This document shows, piece after piece, positions 53,025-64,000 of a DNA stretch of 64,000 nucleotides. Source of the stretch: Myoxocephalus aenaeus. Its lineage: Eukaryota; Chordata; Actinopteri; Perciformes; Cottidae. Location: NCBI GenBank assembly GCA_038501785.1, contig JBAMJR010000031.1, positions 5,562,001-5,626,000 of the forward strand, in the 5' to 3' direction. The position numbers and the translations under genes were made by a program. A model generated the notes under the pieces. That model ran no database searches. It was given only the letters and a program-made list of their open reading frames with translations, and was not told the DNA's origin. Each line of letters begins with the position of its first letter. Positions within the stretch are counted from its first letter, which is position 1.

Positions 53025-54450
53025 ATGGATCCAAACATCCAGGGGTCTTTTCTGTTCAACAACAGCCTGAACCAATTCCCTTCGGAGCTCAAGGCCCCAG
53101 TGTGCCAGTACTCAGTGCCCAACTCTTTCTACAAGCTCAACCCGGCCCTAAACAGCCAGCTGCAGGCGGGGACGCCTCACGGCATCAGCGACATCCTGAG
53201 CCGCACCATGATGGGGATGGGGATGGGGATGGGGATGGGCTCCACGGGCACCACCACCCTGCTGTCCGGATACTCCACCATGGGGGGATTCAGCCCCTCC
53301 GTCACCAGCACGTCCATGTACTATAACCGGGACTACAACCCTTCCCATGGCGGCTTCTCCAAGCCTGGCGCCGAGTGCCCCATGAAGGGTCGCAGCGTGA
53401 ACTGCTGGGCGGAGAGCGGCTGTGACTGGAGAGGAGGGAGGCAGCAGTGCACAAACAGTGAGTCTCATCCAACACATTACAACTTCCCTGTGTCTCTGAG
53501 GAATCAACAAGATGTGTCACCTTGTGTTGCCAGAGTGTCTTTTTTCTTTTCTTTACTAAAGATGACAAATTCAATGTAATCAGAAAAGATACAGAAATAT
53601 ACAGAATATACAACATCAAATAGGATGTATAATGTATTAATTTAACCAATATCTGAATAATGCTTATTTTCTGCCATTTTCAAAATATGTTTTTTTAAAT
53701 ATTATTTTATATAAATAGGATAATGTTCAAAATGTTATATTAATGGTTTAAGTATACATTTTAAGAGTAATGTCTTAAGGGTTTAATCGAAGAGAAAATA
53801 CAAAAAACAAGCACGAACAGGCCTTGATGAGTGTGTGTGGCATTTCAAACGTCATATCAAACATCTAAAAAAAGGTCCTTTTTATATAATATGTGAATGC
53901 TACTTGTTATCGTTGATATTAAACGTATACAATATTCTATCTATATTCAAACAAGTAGTTTCAAATTAGGGGATGGACATGATTCAAAAACAGTACAATA
54001 ATTATGAATCTGTCAGAACACAAATATGTGATAAATATCTTTTTACTGGCTATGCAGAGAACAAAAATATCCCACCCAAAGTATTCAAGTGGGTCCATGT
54101 TACTTCTCTGTAAAGTTCTAAAATCCAGCAGTGTTTTTTCTTGAGTATGGTTTTCTCCTTTGACATGTTTAGGTAGTGGTCCTCTGGGGGAGATGACAGG
54201 CAGGAAGAAACACACCAGACCAACATTTAGTGGACATCAGATATTTGCTCTGGAGAAAACATTCGAGCAGACAAAGTACCTGGCCGGGCCCGAGAGAGCG
54301 AGACTGGCTTATTCTCTGGGCATGAGTGAATCACAAGTCAAGGTAAATATATTACCATGAGGGTTAGCCTTACAATGTATATGTTTTAAACATATTACTC
54401 CACTGATTTTAAGTTTTCATTTATATATTTGTTTTCCCCCATACTTGTGT

Positions 54451-54517
<67 letters not shown>

Positions 54518-55014
54518 TAGGCCAACTCTTTGATAAACTACATATTTGTAAAAGAAGTGCAGGAAGAGAGAAGCCGTGAGACTGCTAATCTGTATCACAT
54601 CTGTATCACATCAGCAGGACACCATGATGCAGACACACACAAAGATGTGTCTATAGATATGCGTGTGTCATAACCAAAAGAAATGGAACACCGAGGATGA
54701 GCATAACATGTTTGTAAACAAGATCCACGTAACAATAGACACTCTTGTCCACAGACAGTGACTCCCTCCCTCCCTGTTGTGTTCAGGTGTGGTTTCAGAA
54801 CCGACGCACCAAGTGGAGGAAGAAGAGCGCCTCGGAGCCGAGCTCCACGCAGGCCGGGCTCGCGGGGCCGGGCGGCGAGGCCTCGGAGAACGAGGTGGAG
54901 GACGAAGAGTACAACAAGCCTCTGGACCCCGACTCTGACGACGATAAGATCCGCCTGCTGCTGCGCAAACACCGCAGGGCCTTCTCCGTCCTCCGCCTCG
55001 GGCCGCACGTCTGA
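53025..55014 (+). CDS. nkx6.3: NK6 homeobox protein Nkx6.3
   Basis: Coding exons are 53025-53457, 54173-54342 and 54787-55014, with GT-AG introns, giving 276 residues. It is a nuclear DNA-binding transcriptional regulator. In order: MDPNIQGSFLFNN start, an eh1-type Groucho-binding motif (HGISDILS, about 52-59), a Met-Gly repeat (62-72), an NCWAE...DWRGGRQ block just before the first intron, the homeodomain (156-215, Gln at homeodomain position 50 in WFQNRRTKWRKK), then an acidic tail ending DPDSDDDKIRLLLRKHRRAF. The APVCQYSVPNSFYKL and DWRGGRQ blocks and the short C-terminus identify NKX6-3 rather than NKX6-1 or NKX6-2. The last intron splits the homeodomain before VWFQ, as in other NK6 genes. 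Family members act in gut epithelium and neural patterning. The ATG at 53025 is chosen over an in-frame upstream extension because the family begins MDPN. Confidence 0.95.
53208..53240 (+). repeat. GGGGAT hexamer repeat inside nkx6.3 exon 1
   Basis: Five GGG(G) runs separated by AT encode alternating Met-Gly (residues about 62-72). The spacing fits a G-quadruplex on the coding strand and in the mRNA. Confidence 0.85.
54454..54516. repeat. (GT)n microsatellite in nkx6.3 intron 2
   Basis: About 31 uninterrupted GT units between homeodomain exons 2 and 3. Confidence 0.95.
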
Positions 55015-55427
55015 CAAACTTCCCGGAAATCACACGCGCGCGCTTCTCAGCAGACCTGCATGCTGCAATGAAAGTCATTAGTTTTTAATACAAAGTGGAA
55101 TCATTCAAGCATGTTCACAAGAGGTCATTTGTATTCATCCAACAGAAGGGCATCAAATGTTTTAGTAGACAAACAGGCTGTAAAAATTAAGCTATAAAGA
55201 CGTTTACTTTTATATGTTACTGTATGTCTGTATGTCTGTTCAATCGGTATGTGGAGGGGGATTATGATATACACATCATTTTGTAAAAATCTATGAAAAA
55301 AAACATTATAAAAACTGCATGATGCTATCAGTAATACTACTAATAAAAAAAGAGTAAGGTGAAGTTTTTAATTTATTCTTTTTTCAAACAGTTAAAGTTA
55401 TTATTTTGTGTTCATTTTCATTTTTTA

Positions 55428-55433
55428 AATAAA
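55428..55433 (+). terminator. Candidate polyadenylation signal of nkx6.3
   Basis: AATAAA 414 bases past the stop codon. A second AATAAA at 55343-55348 could serve instead. Confidence 0.45.
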
Positions 55434-58400
55434 ACCACAGAAAGTGCCACGGTGAAACAGCTTTATTAATCCAATATACATGCAACCGTTTTAAGGTCTC
55501 ACTATAGAAGAAAAGAAAACATGAATAGGCGACCAATCAAAGCTACAGAAAATATATTTTAAATCGAAAACAACTGATACATCGGGAGGTAAAGTAATTT
55601 TAGGACAACTATTTAAAGGGAATTTACTTTTAAAACCGCACTAATTGCAATGTAATCTAATTTAAAAGGCATCCTGTGATAATGTAGGTTATATGGATGT
55701 ATTGCTGTGCTCACATGTTAGTTATTATATAATATAACATTATGATTTCTAATTCTGCAAAATGCTTAAATTGAATGTTAACTAAAATAACTGCAAGTTG
55801 GCAGCTTTGTCTTTCGTTATTGTATACTTGCTTTTGAAATGCATTATCTAAATATTAGCAAAGCTGTGCAATACATTAGTGTGAATCATTTATCAGGTTT
55901 GAGTAATGGCTCAAGTTCCACCAGTGTATTTCCCGTCAAGTGACAGTTTGAATGAAACTGCAAGCAAAAATGCCCAAACGCTTAACACAGGTGCAAAGGT
56001 CAAAGGTCAAATCCTGTGTGATTTACCAGCGTGGTATGGCTTAATTGAAGACAATGACCCCCGCAACCCACTTCAAGATAAAATCAATACCAACAGTCCT
56101 GCTCATTCAGAGGCTCAGTGGGTTTAACCTCTGCACGCTACAGATGTCAAGCAGATGATTCTGTTGAAGACAATTTGTCTTTGATTGCTCAGATCAAATA
56201 TATTCAAAGACTACCGTTCATATCATACATTGTCATTTTGGTCATTATATAAATGTTGCTCAAGTCCACATTGGAGCTATGAAAATACAAATATCCAAAA
56301 TTGATCAAGCATTATATAATCTTTGTGATTTGTGAATTTTCAGAAGGCAATCCATGTTTTAGTCTCCCTCCAACCTGCTGCTATTGGACCATTGAATCAA
56401 CCAAAACATGAAATGCAATAAAGGATAGAATCAGTCTATTGATTTGTCGACGTTTGAAGACTTTCACTCTGAGCAAGATGTCCTAAATAGCCAGCTCATT
56501 CCAGCTTTAGAGGGCAGGCTTAACACCTCCTCAGTTTTATATGCCATTTTTCTTCTGCCACAAAATGAGCGCAGCTTAACTCCTGGTTGAATTCGATGGA
56601 AAATGGATGCCGAACACAGACATATAGAGTTTGCTTGGTGCATGGTCAATGTCCATGTTGCATAATTCTGAGCTATATTTCTGAAATCTGACTGACACAA
56701 AAAGTCAGCAAGAGTGAGATTTTACAATCTGTATGTCAATATAACTAACTAGAACGTGTACTAATGGAAATACTCCTCTTGTTTGTTTCACTTTAGGACA
56801 CTCGTCAGAATAGACAAAGCCCAGCATGCAAAACATTACCCAACGATTCAGGTTCATCAGCTTCAGGGAAATAAGGTGTATGATCTGGTCTTTCAAGTAA
56901 CATTTCCCGAAAGAGGTGTGACTCAATTAGAGCGACTACTGGGGTGGTTTCCAAGAGCCAAAGTCAAAGTCAGTGTCTAAATGTGTTGCAACATATCTTG
57001 CATATACAGTGCTGGTAAAGCCAATAACCAAAACGTGTGAGACATTTATGAGGATAATATTTTATTTACAAAAATGAAATATGACAATGTAGTGTTTGAC
57101 CAGAGTTAATTTAAATGTAATACTGGTCTTATAGTGCGCTCCAACACTGAACTGCTACAAGTTTATTATTTAAAAAAAAACTCTTGCATTCACACGCACA
57201 TCACTGTTTGTTATTGTATGGTGAGTACAAACATGAGAGACAGTCCAAACCTCATATTAATATCTGTGAATTTATGCATGAAAAGTATTGTGTAAGTCTA
57301 TGGAGAGTGTGCTGTTCCACCAAGATGTGTAGAACAAATCAAAACACAAACAATTTAAATACACATCAGCTGGGATTGGCTCCAGCTAAGGGATAAGAAA
57401 ATGTATAAGTAACAAACCACAAACCACAAACATATTTCAAATGTTTTAAATGAGTCATTATTAAAGACAGATTCAAAAAAGAAATCTAAATAATTCACAA
57501 TTCAAAAACATTATACAGCACACATAATACAGTAAGAGACTATGAATTAACGAAACAAAAGAAATACATTCAAAAGAAAACCGTGCCTTCTGTGTTGTCT
57601 GTGGGTGCACACACGTGAATAAACTGTATATTCAACAAGTGAAGCGGTCTGATGGAAACATCAACACCCATAAAGTACAGTTAGAAGTAGCATGTGAGGC
57701 CGACAGTATCATTCTTTTGGCAATGAAATGAGGTCGATGCCAAGCAGAACCGGGGGGGAAAGATTTGTAGACAAACTGTAGAGAAAACGTTCTCTGAGTG
57801 AGGACGTCTAAAATCGAAAACATTGAGGACTATAGGTTATAGGTTGTGGAATAAAGCACTTGGTATTGACATACAGTTGGTACATATAGAAGAACGTTAC
57901 TTCAGCTTCAACAGGGTGAAACACTGCTGCTGTGTTACATTAATAAATTCAGCTCCTACGAAGCATTTATACACAGACAGTCGTCTGTTTATCGTTGTCT
58001 TTAAAATGTTATTGGCTTTTTGTCCACTGTCTGGTGTCATTACTACATCATATAATGTACATTTAGCCAAATCAATTCTGGAAGTGATTTTGTGATGTAA
58101 TCAAGAGATGTGTGACCTAATTAAAGCCGCTGTGAGAAAATAGAGTAGCTACAAGTATGTAGAATACATCAGCAAGATAACAAAAAACTGTGATGTGCCC
58201 TCTGAGTCAAATTTATATTGCAGGTAAAACTGATTTAGCAGCCTTCCTCAACAAAGTTTCCCTAGTAAACAACTTTAAATAATAATCTCAGAATTAAAAA
58301 TAGTGTAAAATAAAAGCATACGCACATAGTCAGTGGGAGTGGGCCAATACTTGATATTAGAGATCCTGTATTTTTTTGTTTTCATGATTGTATAATATTG

Positions 58401-59090
58401 TAGTTTGTAATGTTCAGCTAAACATTATTTACAGCAGTTTCATGATACTGGATTCTGATTGACTGAATTAAACGGCTAATTGAAAACCTCTTGAGTGTAA
58501 GGTATTCAGCCCAGTTGGTACAAAATGGTCTGACTGACTGAGGACATCTACGAAACTATTTTGGCCCAATAGGGAATGAGTACATTTGTGGTGGGGTTTG
58601 TCTGACGCTGCCTGTAAGAAAAAGGCATTGTAAAAAATAAACAATGCAACTACAATCAGGAAAAAGTAACAATGGTTTGCATACACATCCATGTAAAGGG
58701 GCGGGTCCACAGTGACACTTCAGTCTTTACATAATTTATTTGTCTCCATGGATGCAGGCAGGAATAGCAGGAACATCCTCGGTGGTGCTGACAGGATTTA
58801 AGATCTGAGAGTGAGTAGATAATCTGGAAAACTGCACCAGAGATCCATACCAGCTGCTGATAAATCAGTGATCGTGTCACTCGGGCTGCGGTCGACAGCA
58901 TGTGGCAGTGAGACCGTCAGATGTGAGACACTAGGGATGTGAGGACGGGGTTTTCACAGCGGGTTCGAGCTGAATCCAGACCTGCTGCTGGCTGGATGGG
59001 TGGGTTTGTGCCGGGTAACCATCATGCTGATTATCCTCTGGTACTGATACTGTGGCAGAGCTGTGGGGATGGTGCGGTTATAGTCCTGCA

Positions 59091-59106
59091 GCGCGCGCGC
59101 GCGCGC

Positions 59107-59165
<59 letters not shown>
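59091..59165. repeat. (GC)n(AC)n alternating repeat
   Basis: About eight GC units followed by about 29 AC units. The tract is alternating purine-pyrimidine throughout, a classical Z-DNA-prone composition. Confidence 0.95.
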
Positions 59166-59167
<2 letters not shown>

Positions 59168-60050
59168 AATGAGAATAGTGCTGGGGTTCCATTCAACCAG
59201 TGAGATAATGCTTCTTTCCTTTCCAAGTAATTCACAGTGCAGGTGCAGGATGCAGTGGGTGGGCCAGAGTATCTTGCTGACGGGGATTATAAAAGAGTCT
59301 ACCCTATTATATGATTATTAATACCAAGCCAGAGCCAAATGAAAGCACCTCCCTTTGGAAACGAGCTAACCAATCCCACGTGATCACAAATTAATCTGTT
59401 ATGTAACCCCTCTATTTAATTCAATAAATTTAAGATGTAAAATGTTTTACACTGTAAGCATTGTATATAAAATGTAAGATATTTACTTAAAATGTAGTCT
59501 GAGAAATACAGAAATACTGCTGTACTGGAATTAACTTGGTCTGTGTCTCAAAATGTCAAACACAAAAGGAAAAGCGGACAGGTTGCAGGATCTTCTAAGT
59601 CCCTTCATTGCATAGACTCATTATTTTGCAGCTCCCTGAAAAAGGACACTCATGAAAAAGCAGTCCATCCCTAAAAAGATAAATTCAAACGGCAAGACAA
59701 CAAAAATCATGGCCGTAAAAATGCCAATACGCTGTCCGGCACAATTCATGTCTCTCCGGCCGACTATCCAGATTGTAATTAATGAAAAGCGGGCCAGCAA
59801 TGCACTTAGTGTGTCGCCACCAGAGTGACAGTGGAGAGGATTCGATAGACATAGATCAGTGAAAGGTGCTGATCGCTTGTGGTCCGACTACGCTGGACAC
59901 AAAGGAGCGCTCGTGTCCCGCAGGCACTTCATCTTAGTTCATATCTCGACTCCAATGGGCCAGCCTGGGTTATGGCTCTCTGGGGACCTGAGCAAGATTA
60001 CTGTGATCGCTCTCACACACTGAATCCCCCCCTCTGGAATCGCCACATAG

Positions 60051-60052
<2 letters not shown>

Positions 60053-60095
<43 letters not shown>

Positions 60096-60098
60096 CAC
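60053..60098. repeat. (AC)n microsatellite
   Basis: Interrupted once by G. It lies about 70 bases past the stop codon of the phosphatase gene, so probably in its 3' UTR. Confidence 0.9.
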
Positions 60099-60164
60099 TT
60101 CGACATGCTGGACAGTATAAACACACTCACTGGCACATGCTCTTACCATTGAGAAGGATCCAAG

Positions 60165-63100
60165 TCAATGGCCATTTGTCTTCAGTAAGAAGAACAAGAA
60201 AACCGGCTACAAGAAAAACACATCAGAGTCACTCCACATTGTTTGTTTGCCTGCACAATAGTTGCGCTGTTTAAACAGTTACCTTATGGTCTCCCATACA
60301 GACATTAGGACCCACTGTGTTGTAAACAACGCTCTTCTCACCGTCATCTCCCTGAGAAGAAGGATGGTCCTTTAGTAACAAAGGAAATACAATGTGGCAT
60401 TAAACATAAAAGCTTATATCTCTAACTTATTTTAGTTTGTATGTCATCTGTATGGCTGAGTGTTGTTACTACATGATAATGTGATGACCAGGCCAAAACT
60501 TTGGGTTTAAATATGGGATCTATAGTGCATTCACTATACATACATACATACCTCAAGCTGTTTATTCTGTATCTCCTGTCTTACTATTAGCATTACACAC
60601 TCTGCACTATATTATATGTATACCTGACCTGCCTACCATGTTTATACTGTATATATCTTAGCGTATTCTATTCATTCACACTGTTAATAACAATAATAGT
60701 CATACTGTATATATCTTGTGTACTCATATACCCCTTACTATATTATATTTAATTTGGTATAATTATACACTGTACGTTACGCTGCACTTACTGCTTTTTG
60801 CACTTCTGGTTAGATGTTAAACTGAATTTCATTGTCTTAGTACCTGTAGTCTGTGCAATGACAATAAAGTTGAATCTAATCTTTTTAAACCCTACGCCCC
60901 ACAGTTACTGTTGCTATGTCAAGCTTGTCACAGAGCACGTTATAATGAAGGTGACAGATTTAACACAAAGAATCGATTGAATATTGCGAGACAAAACGGG
61001 CTTCTTATCTGTAGCCGGGGACCATTGCTTTTCAGCTGTAACAAGCTACAAGCTAGCCAATAAAGCTAACAATAGTTTCATGAAGTGGCTGAAAATGCAA
61101 ATTGTTCATGTTTCCAGCTGACTTTGTTGTAAAATTCCCACTAAATGGCTTCATATATGATCTTTTCTGTGAGACTGAGGAAATAAAAAATAAAACGGTA
61201 CTGTTCTTGTATCAAAGTGTATTTCTTATTACTACTAGTATTAAAAGAATGCAAACATAACATCAAACTGTTATTTCACTGAAACGAAACTCTGTCAAGC
61301 TGTTCAGCAAAAGTTGAAATGTGTGCCAGCTACTGGAGTGCATTTACTATCATTTACTATCAGAATCACTTCCTGTGGCACTGATAGTAAATTAGATAAG
61401 GGATATAAAGATGTTGACGATTCATTTGTGTACTAGCTAATAATACAACCTATGGTTAGCATTTAAGATAAATGACACTAATCTTAAAATGAAGTCGCTA
61501 GCCATGTGAGAATGTAAATATTGTTTGAACAATGGTAGAAAGGTCCACCAGTCACTGAGGATTATCTGACAACAAATAACCGTTTGGAAAGTTGCAATCC
61601 TTCATTAAACTGTGTATATATATAAGCCTTTTATCAGAGAATATGTTCTGCACTTTGTGTGTAAGTGTTACGACAGCTAACCTGCAGAAAGTGATCAATT
61701 TTCAGCTTTAAACACAATGATAGTAGCTTTGACTGGCTGACCTTGTGGATGAGTTCTTGGGCAGTGTGCGACATGAGGACACGATCACACCAGGCAGGAC
61801 AGCGAGTGTTCATGTACTGGGTCGGTTTGGTGTACTCCTCACTGTAGGGGTAGCTGGGAGAGAGAGAGACTTATTATTGTGTTTAAGGGATAACAACAGA
61901 GGTGGGAGTTTACACACAGTGTGTTGCAGCATCTCGCTCGGTTACCTGGGTGGAAACTTGATGTCCTCTTCCTTAATAACATCTTGAAAGGCTGTGACTT
62001 CTTTGTCATACTTTAAAAGCTGAGGGATAGAGGCCATTACTGATTAGCCCAACAGGAAATCTCAACACATTAAAAACCGACGTGATGTGAGTGAGTAGAA
62101 CTTAAGCGCGGGTGAAAACCCAGTTTACTGTCAAAGTTATCACGGTTTTGTTTACCTCAGACTTTTGTATTTACTCTACTGTCATTCATATGACTGTATT
62201 TACGCTGAAAGGCCCTAATCTAAAATCTGTGAAGACATGCCAGATAGTTGCTAAGCAGCCTGTTGTATCGTAGGTTATAGTCACAGCACAGAGTTTCTCT
62301 GTGGTGTCGCTCATCGATGTGGGTGAAAGGTCAGTGTCCTCACCGCTCTGCCGTTGTCCTCCCTGAACACCGTCTTGTGCAGGTAGGTGAACAGCTTCTC
62401 CTCAATGTGGAGCAGCACCTGTTGGTAAGAAAGCAGGTGAAGTGAATGCAGCGCCGAAAACAAAATGTCAGTTGTCTTAACAGAACTGGTTTAATCACCT
62501 GGTGGTCATTGTCCTTTTCTTCACAGATGATCTTCTCCACTTCATTACTGCACTCCTTCTTCACTGTCTGCACATCTCCCGCGGTGGACAAATGCTGCTC
62601 ACAGAATCACAAAAACAAGAAAGGCTGTTATGCCAGGCTGATACACATCCTCATCATCTGAGCTTCAGTAAAAAAAGGTGTTACACACCTGGACCAGACT
62701 GAGTGTGTCCAGACGGAAGTTGAAATCTCCAAACAGGATGTAAGGCAGAGGAGTATAGCGGCTATCGGATATCCTGGAAGGAAATAGCACAGTATCGCAC
62801 AGATGTTTGGGTCCAAATGTGTATATAAATTCACAAGAATATCATATTATTTTCAGAATATTCCATTCAAAGGCCAGAGTTTATGTACATTCCTGAAATA
62901 TCCTGTTTACATGATGGTATTAGCCAAGAATGGTACAACATATTTCAATCAGTCAAGCAAGGAGTCCTAATGATTGTTCTTTGGTTTGACTGTGTTTTCC
63001 GCCATCTTGAACATTTTACAGTCATGTTTTTCATTTTTCATAGTTGTGTGCAGCTGGAAGTCCGACCTGTTGATGACATATCTGAGAGCGTTTTTGCGGT

Positions 63101-63186
63101 TGGCGGAGTAAATGGATGGACTGGAGTTGCAGGCAACGAGGTTGGAAGCATCGTGGAACAGGTGGACATTGACCAGGTCCAGACCT
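60165..63186 (-). CDS. inpp5a: INPP5A-type inositol polyphosphate 5-phosphatase, 3' eight exons (partial)
   Basis: Exons run 63186-63067, 62773-62689, 62594-62499, 62418-62344, 62019-61946, 61853-61742, 60351-60283 and 60206-60165, all with GT-AG borders and continuous phase, giving 223 residues plus the end of an upstream exon. The enzyme removes the 5-phosphate from Ins(1,4,5)P3 and Ins(1,3,4,5)P4, ending calcium signalling. Signature motifs are present in order: NVHLFHDASN, the catalytic FGDFNFRLD, RCPAWCDRVL, and GDHK|PVF split by the last intron. Exon order and content fit the INPP5A (type I) branch. The sequence differs enough from INPP5A as I recall it that it may be a paralogue rather than the orthologue. 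The protein ends PVFLFFLLKTNGH, without the extended tail and C-terminal CaaX box of INPP5A. The N-terminal half lies beyond 64,000. Confidence 0.9.
60530..60881 (+). mobile_element. 3' tail of a LINE-type non-LTR retrotransposon
   Basis: The stretch ends TGCAATGACAATAAAGTTG followed by AATCTAATCT, preceded by a TGCACTTCTGGTTAGATG block. This is a 3' end seen many times over in fish genomes. Only non-coding tail sequence is evident and the 5' limit is approximate. It lies in the intron between 61742 and 60351. I do not assign a family. Confidence 0.55.
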
Positions 63187-64000
63187 CTGTGAAGAACACA
63201 CAAGAGCACACAGACAGAATATGGTGATATGTGGCAGGTGGAGAAGGAAACAGGAAACAATTAGATAACACCAAAGCCTGACATCTGATAGGTGAGTGTG
63301 TCTGTCTGTATGTGTGCCAACACGGGTGTCACTCATGAGGAGCTTTCTTATCGGCGAGTGCGTCGGTGTTAAGGCTGAGTCCACAAACAAGTACATTTGC
63401 CTATTGTGCCGAGGGTTCGCTCTTTTTCTTTGGCTGTCACTGAAAAACAATTAATGTGCATCCAACAAAGGCTGACTGGGTTGACTCACAGCATGATCTT
63501 GTGGCACACAGATTGTGGGCTCCTTTTGTTATTACCCCCAGGTGGCAACCTAGCAGAGCAAATAGTGACTACAGTTCCCAGGAAACACGACAGCTGTAGC
63601 AGCAGATGTATCCTGGTTAAATTCAGAGCCATATTTAGCTTAATTTACTTCAATTCAATGGTTTCAAAACTGCTACTGTTCTATACAAAAATGTGTTTGC
63701 AATTAAGTAACATTCAGTATATGATCGGGGTTGGCAGCAGGGCACCATGCTGCATTGGCTATGCATATGAAATAGTTGATCAATTTTAATTGAAGGGTTT
63801 AGTTGCCAAACTACGTGGATAATTTCAAAGTTCTTCAAACATCCACGGGGTACAACGCAGATGAAAATGGTGATTGGGGTGTTGTGAAAACAGATGGTGT
63901 GAGTTTGAACCACTGCAGCAGCACTGAGTAATTGTTTCTGAGTGCAGTGAGAGCTCAGTAAAATTGTGAGTTAGACAAGCAAAACAATAAGCTTCAAAGA
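63187..64000. other. Intron of the phosphatase gene to the window edge
   Basis: No further upstream exon with a matching phase is recognised, so the next one should be beyond the window. Confidence 0.5.

Larger units (their letters stand above)
55450..60164. other. Non-coding region between nkx6.3 and the phosphatase gene
   Basis: AT-rich DNA with no exon that I can support on either strand. It will include the 3' UTR of the minus-strand phosphatase near its right end, and it holds two AC microsatellites. Confidence 0.5.

Noticed and set aside
55906..56127. 73-codon plus-strand frame
   Set aside because: It has ATG-initiated length only, with no domain, splice context or family resemblance.
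58468..58710. Minus-strand frame with a hydrophobic stretch, considered as a membrane segment or as the phosphatase C-terminus
   Set aside because: It does not continue from GDHK with the expected PVF motif. That motif is found in phase at 60206.

Overview
The window is nuclear DNA from a ray-finned fish, most likely a teleost. The reasons are spliced vertebrate genes with short introns, many dinucleotide microsatellites, a LINE-type 3' tail typical of fish genomes, and an nkx6.3 gene next to an INPP5A-type phosphatase. There is nothing prokaryotic here: genes are read by splice sites and reading phase, not as long ORFs.

Layout. (1) Positions 1-10,773 are mostly non-coding. They hold microsatellites, a 40-base A tract, a strong hairpin, and near the left edge two candidate minus-strand exons of a gene I cannot name. 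(2) Positions 10,774-51,141 are a 40-kb direct tandem array of seven units of about 5.5-6.0 kb. Each unit carries one complete minus-strand four-exon gene for a 292-residue NEURL3-type E3 ubiquitin ligase (one Neuralized/NHR domain plus a C-terminal C3HC4 RING). All seven reading frames are open and nearly identical, and the non-coding parts are also highly similar, so the array is young or kept uniform by unequal crossing over and gene conversion. Indels and promoter structures show the units are mosaics of one another. (3) Positions 53,025-55,014 (+) are a complete three-exon nkx6.3 homeobox gene, divergent from the last array copy. (4) Positions 60,165-63,186 (-) are the last eight coding exons of a type I inositol-polyphosphate 5-phosphatase (INPP5A family); its upstream exons lie beyond the right edge.

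The ligase array, the developmental homeobox gene and the phosphatase do not form a pathway. The nkx6-inpp5a neighbourhood mirrors the NKX6-2/INPP5A linkage of other vertebrates and looks like an old paralogous block, with the ligase array inserted or expanded beside it. The items most worth following up are the array (its mosaic history, duplicated promoters with a crippled distal start codon, and a diverged edge copy) and the apparent loss of the C-terminal prenylation motif in the phosphatase.
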